A DNA stretch of 17,025 bases from Opitutaceae bacterium (lineage in GTDB: Bacteria > Verrucomicrobiota > Verrucomicrobiia > Opitutales > Opitutaceae), in NCBI GenBank assembly GCA_023269455.1, contig JAHFTG010000016.1, positions 1 through 17,025 on the forward strand. The letters run 5' to 3'. Positions 1-6,364 of this stretch are shown here, piece after piece (the stretch's first letter is position 1; each line of letters opens with the position of its first letter). The translations under genes and the position numbers were made by a program. Below the pieces are notes generated by a model. That model ran no database searches. It was not told where the DNA came from and saw only the letters and a program-made list of their open reading frames with translations.

Positions 1-157
1 TGAATTCGCGCCCACGTTGTTTTTCTTCCGCAACACCTTCGTTAGCGACCTCCTGTTCACGGGCTTGTTCGCGCTCGCGATGGAATGCGCCGCACTCCGC
101 GCCGGACGTCCGAGCCTGCTCGGCGGTAATCGCGAGGCCGCGACCGTTCGCGCTTAA
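1..157 (+). CDS. C-terminal tail of a truncated hydrophobic (membrane) protein
   Basis: An open frame enters from the left edge (codons start at base 2) and stops at TAA 155-157, giving 51 residues. The visible part begins EFAPTLFFFRNTFVSDLLFT and continues into a hydrophobic stretch, then a polar tail rich in Arg, Gly and Ala. It reads as a last transmembrane helix plus a short cytoplasmic tail. The SDLLFTGLF pattern recalls the end of small integral membrane proteins of the DUF6580 type, but this is memory-based and weak. The gene converges on phoH, and the hairpin at 282-318 can terminate both. The function is unknown; that it is coding rests on the open frame, the GC-rich wobble positions and the convergent terminator. 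Confidence 0.45.
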   Translation, partial: EFAPTLFFFRNTFVSDLLFTGLFALAMECAALRAGRPSLLGGNREAATVRA

Positions 158-164
158 GATTGGA

Positions 165-267
165 GTTTTAACGCAAGACGCCAAGACTCAGACGCGGAGA
201 TCGCCCAAGGTCGAAACCGTTCCGGCTTTGCGCCCTTCGGATCGTCCTTGGCTCCTTCGCGTTAAAC
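165..267. repeat. Imperfect extragenic inverted repeat
   Basis: The left arm at 165-187 starts GTTTTAACGCAAGACGCC. The right arm at 244-267 (GTCCTTGGCTCC then TTCGCGTTAAAC) is its near reverse complement, with a few mismatches and indels. The roughly 56-bp middle contains further GCG-CAAG/CTTTGCGC-type words. The arrangement (TTAACGCA... ...TGCGTTAA ends, short AAG/ACGC words between) resembles dispersed extragenic elements common in Verrucomicrobiota and Planctomycetota genomes. Here it lies between two converging genes and codes for nothing I can support. Confidence 0.5.
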
Positions 268-281
268 TTCATCGCCACCTA

Positions 282-318
282 AAAAAACGCCCGCCTCTTT
301 CGAGCGCGGGCGTTTTTT
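282..318. terminator. Bidirectional rho-independent terminator between phoH and the left-edge gene
   Basis: A perfect 8-bp GC-rich stem (ACGCCCGC with GCGGGCGT) is extended by an A-run on the left and a T-run on the right to 13 bp, around an 11-nt loop at 295-305. A six-T tract follows on the plus strand and a six/seven-U tract on the minus strand. It sits about 40 nt downstream of the phoH stop and about 125 nt beyond the plus-strand gene, so it can serve both. Confidence 0.85.
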
Positions 319-355
319 GCTTTTTCGCTTCGTCGAAGCGGATGTCAGTGCGGCC

Positions 356-1930
356 TCAGAGCAGATCCGCCGCGAGTTCGGCGAGCTTGGAGCGTTCGCC
401 CTTCGTGAGCTTCACATGCGCGGAGATCGCGTGGCCCTTCATCCGGTTGTAGCAATACACGAGGCCGTTGCTGCGTGAATCCACATACGGGTTGTCGATC
501 TGCGCGGGATCGCCGATGAGCACGATCTTCGAGCCTTCCGAGATGCGCGTGATGACCGTCTTCACTTCGTGCGGCGTGAGCTGCTGGGCTTCATCCAAGA
601 TGAAGAAACGACGGGCGATCGAACGTCCGCGGATGAAGCACAACGCCTCGACCTCGACGAGACCGCTCTTGATGAGACGCTCGTAAGGCTTGATGGGGGC
701 CGCGCTGCCAGCGCCACCACCGTTGCCGCCGCCGTGGTGGTTGCCACCATTGGAACCGTGGCTCGAAACCGATTCGTTGCGCGACATCTCCAGCGCGCTC
801 GGTTTGTTCTTCTGTTGCTTCTTCGAGACTTTCTTGGAGGCGAACTGCGGTTCTTTCGCGGGCTTCGAGGGCATGAGCACCTCCAGCGCGTCGAAGTAAG
901 GCTGAAGCCAGGGCTTCATTTTTTCTTCGAGCGTGCCGGGGAGGAAGCCGATGTCCTTGCCGAGCGCGATCACCGGGCGGGAGATCGAGAGGCCGTCGTA
1001 GAGCGAACGGTCGTCGTGCGTCTGATGGAGCGCGCAACCGATGGAGAGCAGGGTCTTGCCGGTGCCCGCCTTGCCGAAGCAGGTGACGAGCGAGATCGAA
1101 TCATCGAGCAGCGCGTCCATGAAGAACTGCTGCTCCAGATTGCGCGCACGGATGGAGATGCCGCCGGGAGCCTTGATGCTCTCAGGGATGCGCAGGCGTT
1201 TGACGAGGCCTTCGCCGTAGTAGCGGGCGGGCATCGTCTTGCCCTCATCGGAACGGAGCAGGACGTATTCGTTGAGGAAGAGCTGGGCGGCGGCTTCCTT
1301 GCCGATGTCGAACTCGCCTTCGGAGCAAAAACGCTGGATCTCGTAAATGGTTACGGGGATCTCACGGTAGGAATCCTCGTCGATATTCTCGGGAACCTTG
1401 TCGTTGAGATAGTCCTGCGCTTCGAGGCCGACGGCACGCGCCTTGAGAGCAACGTTGACGTCCTTCGTCACGAGGATCGTGGGCGGCGAGTAGCGCTCCT
1501 GCACGAAGAGCGCCGATGCGATGATGCGGTTGTCCTTCTTCGAGAAATCGGAGAGGACCGCGCGCAGTTTCTGCATGAGCGGGGCGTCGCGCATCGCGGC
1601 GCTGTCCGCCATGTAGGGGTTGATGATGACGGAAAGCGTGCCACCGGTCTCCAGCTTCACACCCTCGTGCATGGAGCGCGAGTCGGGCAGAAGCTCCGAG
1701 AGGATGCGGTGCACACGGCGGGCGTTGCGGCCACGCTCGGTGGACTGCTCGGTTTTGATCGCATCCAGTTCTTCCAAAACCTCGACCGGGATGGCCAGGT
1801 TGTTGTCCTCGAATTTAAAAATCGACTGCGGGTCGTGGAGGAGGACGTTGGTGTCCAGGACGAAGGTCTTCGCCTTTGCAGAGACCTTGAGCTGCGGTTT
1901 AGAGGCTTTGGCCTCGCTCAGGTGTTCCAT
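356..1930 (-). CDS. phoH: PIN-domain PhoH-family ATPase
   Basis: 524 residues. An N-terminal PIN nuclease-like domain (about 22-165) starts with FVLDTNVLLHD (acidic D26) and has later acidic positions at KKDN (131-134) and D157. A PhoH P-loop ATPase follows: Walker A GKAGTGKT at 286-293, the Walker B strand FFILDEAQQ at 442-450 and GDPAQID at 473-479, then the GERSKLAELAADLL ending typical of the family. This is the fused PhoH2/YlaK architecture, thought to couple an ATPase/helicase motor to RNA cleavage; the cellular role is not settled. Unusually, about 55 low-complexity residues (356-411; Lys-rich, then Ser/His/Gly-rich) interrupt the ATPase domain. No Shine-Dalgarno precedes the ATG; the start is chosen by homology of the N-terminal segment. 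It is separated from csrA by about 400 bp and is probably its own transcription unit. Confidence 0.93.
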   Translation of the reverse strand: MEHLSEAKASKPQLKVSAKAKTFVLDTNVLLHDPQSIFKFEDNNLAIPVEVLEELDAIKTEQSTERGRNARRVHRILSELLPDSRSMHEGVKLETGGTLSVIINPYMADSAAMRDAPLMQKLRAVLSDFSKKDNRIIASALFVQERYSPPTILVTKDVNVALKARAVGLEAQDYLNDKVPENIDEDSYREIPVTIYEIQRFCSEGEFDIGKEAAAQLFLNEYVLLRSDEGKTMPARYYGEGLVKRLRIPESIKAPGGISIRARNLEQQFFMDALLDDSISLVTCFGKAGTGKTLLSIGCALHQTHDDRSLYDGLSISRPVIALGKDIGFLPGTLEEKMKPWLQPYFDALEVLMPSKPAKEPQFASKKVSKKQQKNKPSALEMSRNESVSSHGSNGGNHHGGGNGGGAGSAAPIKPYERLIKSGLVEVEALCFIRGRSIARRFFILDEAQQLTPHEVKTVITRISEGSKIVLIGDPAQIDNPYVDSRSNGLVYCYNRMKGHAISAHVKLTKGERSKLAELAADLL

Positions 1931-1939
1931 TAGTTAGGT

Positions 1940-1958
1940 GTGAGTAACTTGTGAGTAA
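1940..1958 (-). repeat. Direct repeat with 11-bp period just upstream of phoH
   Basis: On the plus strand the octamer GTGAGTAA occurs at 1940-1947 and again at 1951-1958, an 11-bp period (one helical turn). On the transcribed strand this reads TTACTCAC twice. It lies 10-28 nt before the phoH start codon, so it could be an operator or part of the mRNA leader. Chance is possible for so short a repeat. Confidence 0.4.
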
Positions 1959-2172
1959 GACTGCACGAAGCACTGGTATTGTCCATGCAAGACGTGCGCC
2001 AATTGTCAGAAAAAGCGAATCTACTAACCGAAGTGAAGGTGACAGGGATTGCTTTGGAAAATCACCCCAACAGCACGAAATAGAAGCAGAATCAAATACA
2101 CCCGGCGCGGAAAGCATTAGCCATCCATAACTTGCGCTCAACGCGTGTCCGTTTTATCCGGGGAAGCGCAAT

Positions 2173-2213
2173 GTTGGACTCTTTTTTGGGGTTAATTATC
2201 CCTCCTGTCCAAC
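2173..2213. repeat. Interrupted dyad (possible operator or RNA hairpin)
   Basis: GTTGGAC at 2173-2179 is perfectly complementary to GTCCAAC at 2207-2213. Inside, GGG(G) at 2188-2191 can pair with CCC at 2200-2202 around TTAATTAT. On the minus strand no U-run follows, so it is not a standard terminator for csrA. It may be a leader hairpin or protein-binding site upstream of phoH. Confidence 0.35.
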
Positions 2214-2333
2214 TTTCGGGATGCACCCTACCAACCAAATTTAAAACCCAATTGTTCGACACATGGGATCAACACTGTCGACACAGTATCATCACCAATG
2301 TCGGTGCAGGTGCCGGCGTGTAATAATGGACCT

Positions 2334-2603
2334 TTAACCGACTGAGCTTGAGGGCTCCGACGACGATCCCTGGGCCAACTTGGGCAGGGCGAGAGGGGGC
2401 AGCGCCTGTGTCGCGGGTGTGGAGACCGCGGCGGCTTGGTTGGTTTTACCGATTTCCGTCAGCACTTCCTTGCGGAAAATGGGGACGTTTCTCGGAGCGG
2501 AGATGCCGATCTTGACCGTGTCGCCATCGATCCGGGAAATGCGGATTTCGATGTTGTCGCCAATCATGATGGCTTCGTTTACCTTTCGCGTGAGAACAAG
2601 CAT
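2334..2603 (-). CDS. csrA: CsrA carbon-storage/flagellin translation regulator
   Basis: 89 residues. CsrA is a homodimeric RNA-binding protein that binds GGA-containing loops, usually over ribosome-binding sites, and represses flagellin translation in FliW-type systems. The N-terminus MLVLTRKVNEAIMIGDNIEI is canonical, and the RNA-contacting segment around VPIFRKEV carries the essential R44. N55, the residue whose change abolishes FliW antagonism in Bacillus subtilis, is present (KTN, 53-55). The core ends near residue 55; the remaining 34 residues are an Ala/Pro/Ser-rich tail, longer than in the usual 60-75-residue proteins. It lies 12 nt after fliW with no Shine-Dalgarno between, suggesting translational coupling. 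Its usual target, flagellin mRNA, is outside the window. Confidence 0.97.
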   Translation of the reverse strand: MLVLTRKVNEAIMIGDNIEIRISRIDGDTVKIGISAPRNVPIFRKEVLTEIGKTNQAAAVSTPATQALPPLALPKLAQGSSSEPSSSVG

Positions 2604-2615
2604 GGCGGGCGACAG

Positions 2616-3053
2616 TTAGCTGGCAGTTACCAACGCATGACGAACGCTGTAGCGTCCGTGATTGGCAAGCACGACTTGCTTGGACAATCCGGTGTGACGG
2701 TTAATCACGATGGGACCAACGAGATTCACGGTCGCGGTGGCGGGCAGCGTGCGGCTGACCGTGACGACGTTCAGCACAAGGGCATCCGCCGATTCCGAGA
2801 TTCCTAGGAAATCGGCGTCCTCGTCGAAGAGCTCGATTTCGTAGTCGGGGATGATCCCGCAAGGTTCTATTACGACAAACTGGAGCGCAGCGGGGCCGTT
2901 CAGGCGCAACCAGCGGAACGGCTGCTGCTCGGGGTCGTAAAAGAGTTCGAAGGTCGTGGATTCCGGGAATCCCACGAGGCCTTGCGGAATACTGAAGACC
3001 TGCGGGGGCGTCTCCGGCGAGGCTTCGAGGGTGGTTTCAAAGGTAACTTTCAT
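2616..3053 (-). CDS. fliW: FliW flagellar assembly factor, CsrA antagonist
   Basis: 145 residues, the usual family length. FliW binds either flagellin or CsrA; when flagellin is exported, free FliW allosterically inhibits CsrA and relieves flagellin repression. Visible family segments are the IPQGLVGFPES motif near the N-terminus, FVVIEPCGIIPDYEIELFDE in the middle, and VNLVGPIVINRH...GLSKQVVL plus a final YSVRHAL. It sits between flgL (27 nt) and csrA (12 nt), the order known from Firmicutes flgK-flgL-fliW-csrA clusters, which supports function as a pair with csrA. The 27-nt leader is pyrimidine-rich without a Shine-Dalgarno. Confidence 0.96.
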   Translation of the reverse strand: MKVTFETTLEASPETPPQVFSIPQGLVGFPESTTFELFYDPEQQPFRWLRLNGPAALQFVVIEPCGIIPDYEIELFDEDADFLGISESADALVLNVVTVSRTLPATATVNLVGPIVINRHTGLSKQVVLANHGRYSVRHALVTAS

Positions 3054-3080
3054 GGAGCGGGAAAAAGAGACGGGAGTTGG

Positions 3081-3980
3081 TTATTTGATGTAGTCGAGCA
3101 GGGAGGTCTGCAGGAGCTTGGCAGATGACGAAAGGGCCGCCTGGTAGGCGGTGGAGGCCTGGTTGAGTTTAACGATGGTCGAGGGCAGATCGGCGCTGGA
3201 ATCCGTGGATACGAGCTGGCCGAGGTTCTGCGCGGCGGCGGTGAGCTGGGTCTGGGCGGCTTGGATGCGGAGCTGGCCTGCGCCGTTCTCACTGACGGCA
3301 TCCGTGATGGTGGTCTCCGATGCGGTGAGCGCGGTGCTCGCGGCGGAGATCGCCGCGCTGTCGGAAGCCTTCAAGCCGTCCCTCAAGGCGACGAGCTGGT
3401 TGATGAAATCGCGGATGCCGGTGTTGGTCGCGCCGGATGTGCCTGCGGTGACGCTCGCGCTGGAAGAGAGCGCGATCGAGGACTGGGCCGTGTTACCGGC
3501 ATAGGCGACGGCGGTGATCTGGCCGGTGGTGGCGTCGCGCGTGACAGTGTAGGGAGTGGTCGTGAGCGCGGTGCCGGCAAAGAGGTAGTTGCCGCCAAAT
3601 TGAGAATTACCGGTCTGGACCGCCTGCTCGATGAGCTGGTTGAGCTCGGTGGAGTATGCGTTGGTGGCGTCGGCCCCGTTGACGCCGGACCCGAGCGTGG
3701 CCAGTTCGCCGGCGCGCGTGGCGAGACTGGAGAACTGGGTTAGACCGGCATAGGAGGACTGCGCAAGGTTGAGCGCGGTGGTGGCGTTGGTCTGGTATTG
3801 GGATAACTGACGGCTTTGGTTGTCGTCGTTTAGCAGACGGTTCATGGCCGCCGGGTCGTCCTGGGGCAGGAAAATCCGCTGCCCGGTCGAGGCTTGCTTC
3901 TGGAGCTGGGTCTGCGTGGCGGTGAGGTTCTGTATCTGCGCGATGGCGGCGTCGGAAATGGACAGGGTGGGAATTCGCAT
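3081..3980 (-). CDS. flgL: FlgL hook-filament junction protein (HAP3)
   Basis: 299 residues, close to the usual size. FlgL is exported through the flagellar apparatus and forms the adaptor ring between FlgK and the flagellin filament. The N-terminal D0/D1 helix (MRIPTLSISDAAIAQIQNLT, then QLQKQASTGQRIFLPQDDPA) carries the flagellin-like 'TGkri..psDDPaa' motif at about 32-45. The middle is Thr/Ser/Ala-rich with FGGNYLFAGTA, a typical FlgL 'F.G...l.aG' motif. The C-terminus is a coiled-coil helix ending KLLQTSLLDYIK. There is no cysteine and no signal peptide, as expected for type III export. It starts 24 nt after the flgK stop, with no Shine-Dalgarno. Confidence 0.94.
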   Translation of the reverse strand: MRIPTLSISDAAIAQIQNLTATQTQLQKQASTGQRIFLPQDDPAAMNRLLNDDNQSRQLSQYQTNATTALNLAQSSYAGLTQFSSLATRAGELATLGSGVNGADATNAYSTELNQLIEQAVQTGNSQFGGNYLFAGTALTTTPYTVTRDATTGQITAVAYAGNTAQSSIALSSSASVTAGTSGATNTGIRDFINQLVALRDGLKASDSAAISAASTALTASETTITDAVSENGAGQLRIQAAQTQLTAAAQNLGQLVSTDSSADLPSTIVKLNQASTAYQAALSSSAKLLQTSLLDYIK

Positions 3981-4004
3981 GGTCTCGTAGGGTTGAGGGT
4001 CAGG

Positions 4005-5426
4005 CTATGTGCCCAGTTTGATGATGGTATCGAGAAGGCTGTCTATAATGGAGATGACGCGCGCGGACGCCTCGTAAGAGCGCTGGTATTTCACCAGGTC
4101 GGCCGACTCTTCGTCGAGCGACACGCCGCTCACCGCGTCACGCTGGCTGCGAACGACCGTCTCAATATTCGTCTGGTTGGCCAGTTGGGTAGTCGCGGTG
4201 GCTGCCGCCTGGCCGAGACTGCTGACGGCGTTTCCGTAGAACTGGCTGAAAGTGCCGTCGATGGCGTCGCCGCCCGCCGTGGAAAAAGACTGCGAGGCCA
4301 GTGCGGAGATGGCGTTGGCCACGGTGTTGTCCCCGGCGGCACCTCCATCGGAGGCCTTGAGCGATGAAGGGGTGACTCCTGCGGCGACGTTGATCGTCGC
4401 TGCGGTGGTGCCGCTCGCCGTGAAAAAATCACCGGTCGTTCCAGTGGGGTTGTAGGCGGCATTTACCGAGGTGACGAGTTGCTTGGAAAGTGCTCCGAGC
4501 TGGTCCCGCAGGGTCTGCACAACCCCGTCGCGGGCATCGAGTCCGCCCTTGATCGATCCTCCGGATAACGTGAGCGCCGTCGCGAGCGAACCCGCCGAGA
4601 GAACGGAGCCGGTCAACGTGAGCGGACCCGTCACGGCGGCCTGGGTGACAAGCGGCACGGGACTGCCGGAAGCGTCAACCGCATAGACATCGACTTGGGC
4701 GGAAGAGCCCGGATCAATCGAACTCGTGAAGGACATTTTCCCGGCGAGGAGTTCGAGCTGGGTCTGGCGCTGGTCGCGCAGATCGACGGCCGAGCCGGGA
4801 TGGTTCACCTCAAGGCGGGCGATCTGGCCGTTCAGATTCGCGATGGCGCCGAGGATCGTGTTGGTCGAGGTAATGTCGGTGTTGGCCTGGGTGGTGAGGT
4901 CGGACTGGAGCTGAGAGAGATTGAAGTCGGTGGATTGCAGGCCGTTCGTGAGAATCGCGGCTTTTTGCAGGAGCGTCTGACGGACTCCCGTATCGGTCGG
5001 CGAAGCCGCTAGACTGGAAAAGGCGTTGAAGAAATCGCTGAGCGCCGCGGCCACGCTACCCTGCCCCGCGCTCAAACCGGAGGCGGCGGCCGTGGACTGG
5101 CTGGTATCAACAGACTGGCCCAGGCCGGCCTCCGCGTTTTTGTAGGCGGCCTGCTGGGAGGTCAAAACGGCGGTGTTGGATATCTCGCGGGTGACCTGCC
5201 GGTCGAGCAAGGCGTCGCGAATCTGCTCGGTCTGCAATGCCTGCAGACCCGTGGACTGCGCGCCCTGCGGCGTGAGCACCGTGCCCAGATCGCCCATCAC
5301 CACACGCTGGCGCGCATAGTTCGGGTTGTTGACGTTCGCGAGATTCTTGCCGGCCGTCTGCAGCGCCAACGACTGGGCGTTGAGGGCGCTGATACTGGCG
5401 TTGAGACTGCCGAATAAGCCGGACAT
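4005..5426 (-). CDS. flgK: FlgK hook-associated protein 1 (HAP1)
   Basis: 473 residues, somewhat shorter than the 547 of E. coli, with the difference in the variable central domain. FlgK is the first hook-filament junction protein and caps the hook before FlgL. The N-terminus has SGLFGSLNASISALNAQSLA followed by GKNLANVNNPNYARQRV, the axial-protein rod signature. The C-terminus has the matching DEESADLVKYQRSYEASARV motif and ends in an amphipathic helix (SIIDSLLDTIIKLGT). Between are Ala/Ser/Gly-rich coiled coil and beta regions. It follows flgN by 35 nt, an order that suits FlgN as its export chaperone. The leader is AT-rich near the start codon, without a Shine-Dalgarno. Confidence 0.95.
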   Translation of the reverse strand: MSGLFGSLNASISALNAQSLALQTAGKNLANVNNPNYARQRVVMGDLGTVLTPQGAQSTGLQALQTEQIRDALLDRQVTREISNTAVLTSQQAAYKNAEAGLGQSVDTSQSTAAASGLSAGQGSVAAALSDFFNAFSSLAASPTDTGVRQTLLQKAAILTNGLQSTDFNLSQLQSDLTTQANTDITSTNTILGAIANLNGQIARLEVNHPGSAVDLRDQRQTQLELLAGKMSFTSSIDPGSSAQVDVYAVDASGSPVPLVTQAAVTGPLTLTGSVLSAGSLATALTLSGGSIKGGLDARDGVVQTLRDQLGALSKQLVTSVNAAYNPTGTTGDFFTASGTTAATINVAAGVTPSSLKASDGGAAGDNTVANAISALASQSFSTAGGDAIDGTFSQFYGNAVSSLGQAAATATTQLANQTNIETVVRSQRDAVSGVSLDEESADLVKYQRSYEASARVISIIDSLLDTIIKLGT

Positions 5427-5461
5427 GGTTTTATAAAAAATAAAAGGTGACGTGCGACAGT

Positions 5462-5953
5462 TCAGCCGGCGGCCTGCCAGGCCGAGTTGGACGGGGACAT
5501 GCTCACCTGCCCTTGCGGCGAGTAGGTCTTGATGAAGGCGGAGGGCCGGAGCATGCGCAGTGTTTCCCGGTGCAGATCAACCGCGCAGGAAAGGAGCTGG
5601 TGGTTGCGGGTGGCGCCTCGGCGGACGCGATGGATGAGGTGGTTGACCTCGTTGATCAGCGCCGCGAGCAACGGCTGCACATCGGCCGGAAAAAGCGGCA
5701 GGAGTTTTTTAAGCGTCGTCTCGACCGGGCGGCCGACCTCTGCGGCAAAGGCGCCGACTGTCTGTTCGCGACGGTCGCGAAGTTCGGCCGCGACCTTCAC
5801 CTGCGCCTCGATTTCGTGCGCGTAGGAAAGCACGGCGTCGGAGTCGCCGCGCAGGAGATTGGACTGCTGCTCGTCGAACAACTGGAGGAGACCCCCGTAG
5901 CCCTGCAGTTCGTTGCGCAGGTGCTCGACAATGATGTTCCATGAGGAATGCAT
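5462..5953 (-). CDS. flgN: FlgN-family export chaperone for FlgK/FlgL
   Basis: 163 residues, mostly alpha-helical, with long charged heptad-like stretches (residues about 5-70 and 95-135) and no signal peptide. FlgN binds FlgK and FlgL in the cytoplasm, prevents their aggregation and delivers them to FlhA. Typical family traits are an N-terminal 'EL..Y..LL.L..EQ..(A)L..GD' pattern (ELQGYGGLLQLFDEQQSNLL then RGD) and a C-terminal YSPQGQV motif. Sequence conservation in this family is low, so position directly upstream of flgK is part of the evidence. It starts 20 nt after flgJ. No flgM lies beside it. Confidence 0.82.
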   Translation of the reverse strand: MHSSWNIIVEHLRNELQGYGGLLQLFDEQQSNLLRGDSDAVLSYAHEIEAQVKVAAELRDRREQTVGAFAAEVGRPVETTLKKLLPLFPADVQPLLAALINEVNHLIHRVRRGATRNHQLLSCAVDLHRETLRMLRPSAFIKTYSPQGQVSMSPSNSAWQAAG

Positions 5954-5973
5954 GAGTGGAAAATAAATCGGGT

Positions 5974-6357
5974 TTAAGAAGAAGGTTTCGAGGCGGCCGC
6001 CTTAGCGGACGCCGGACTAAATTGTTTTTCGAGCATGCGGCTCAAACCGAGGCCGCCGGCCGAGCTCAACGAGTTCGCGAGCGTGTCGGTGAGCATGTAG
6101 GCGTAGACGCTGCCACCGCCGCCGGCCCCGGGCCCGCTCTCGGAACCACCGCCGCTCATCATCGGCTCGATGCTGGGCTTGAGCAGCTGGCGCAGGATGA
6201 TCGCCTCAAACTGCGAGGCGGCTTTCTTAACGTCGGACGCCGCCGGTTTGGCGGATGCACCGTGGACCTGAGCCGCATCGGAAAGCGGCTTGAGCGTGTG
6301 GGGCTGGATAAGATCGGCGAGCTTGGCCGGAGCGGAGGTGATTGATGGAATGGTCAT
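5974..6357 (-). CDS. flgJ: FlgJ rod-assembly protein, single-domain form
   Basis: 127 residues carrying only the N-terminal rod-scaffold domain. The family core is AASQFEAIILRQLLKPSIEP (47-66) and, after a Gly/Ser-rich linker at 69-83, VYAYMLTDTLANSLSSAGGL (84-103) followed by GLSRMLEKQF. The peptidoglycan-hydrolase domain of the approximately 310-residue proteobacterial FlgJ is absent, so another enzyme must open the wall. Single-domain FlgJ is known in several phyla. It begins 7 nt after the flgI stop, consistent with strong translational coupling; the tail is Ala/Ser/Lys-rich. Confidence 0.9.
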   Translation of the reverse strand: MTIPSITSAPAKLADLIQPHTLKPLSDAAQVHGASAKPAASDVKKAASQFEAIILRQLLKPSIEPMMSGGGSESGPGAGGGGSVYAYMLTDTLANSLSSAGGLGLSRMLEKQFSPASAKAAASKPSS

Positions 6358-6364
6358 GGCCGGA

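Larger units (their letters stand above)
1931..2333. other. 403-bp intergenic region between csrA and phoH
   Basis: No convincing gene is visible on either strand. It is more AT-rich than the flanking genes. It holds an 11-bp-spaced direct repeat beside the phoH start (1940-1958), a dyad at 2173-2213, and a group of short repeats and palindromes at 2256-2288. It should contain the phoH promoter (minus strand), but I found no clear -35/-10 pair. I also see no classical terminator with a U-tract after csrA, so read-through from the flagellar operon is possible. Confidence 0.6.

Noticed and set aside
569..1933. 454-codon open frame on the plus strand, antisense to phoH
   Set aside because: It mirrors the phoH reading frame, has an Arg/Asp/Glu/Val-rich shadow composition and no recognisable motif; phoH on the other strand has clear PIN and ATPase motifs.
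2222..2242. Possible sigma-54 site (GG-N10-GC, minus strand) upstream of phoH
   Set aside because: Only the invariant dinucleotides and TGCA fit, it lies about 290 nt from the gene, and such matches are frequent by chance.
2281..2333. Terminator directly after csrA
   Set aside because: Only a 4-bp stem (CACC/GGTG) is present near 2292-2305, with no U-tract.
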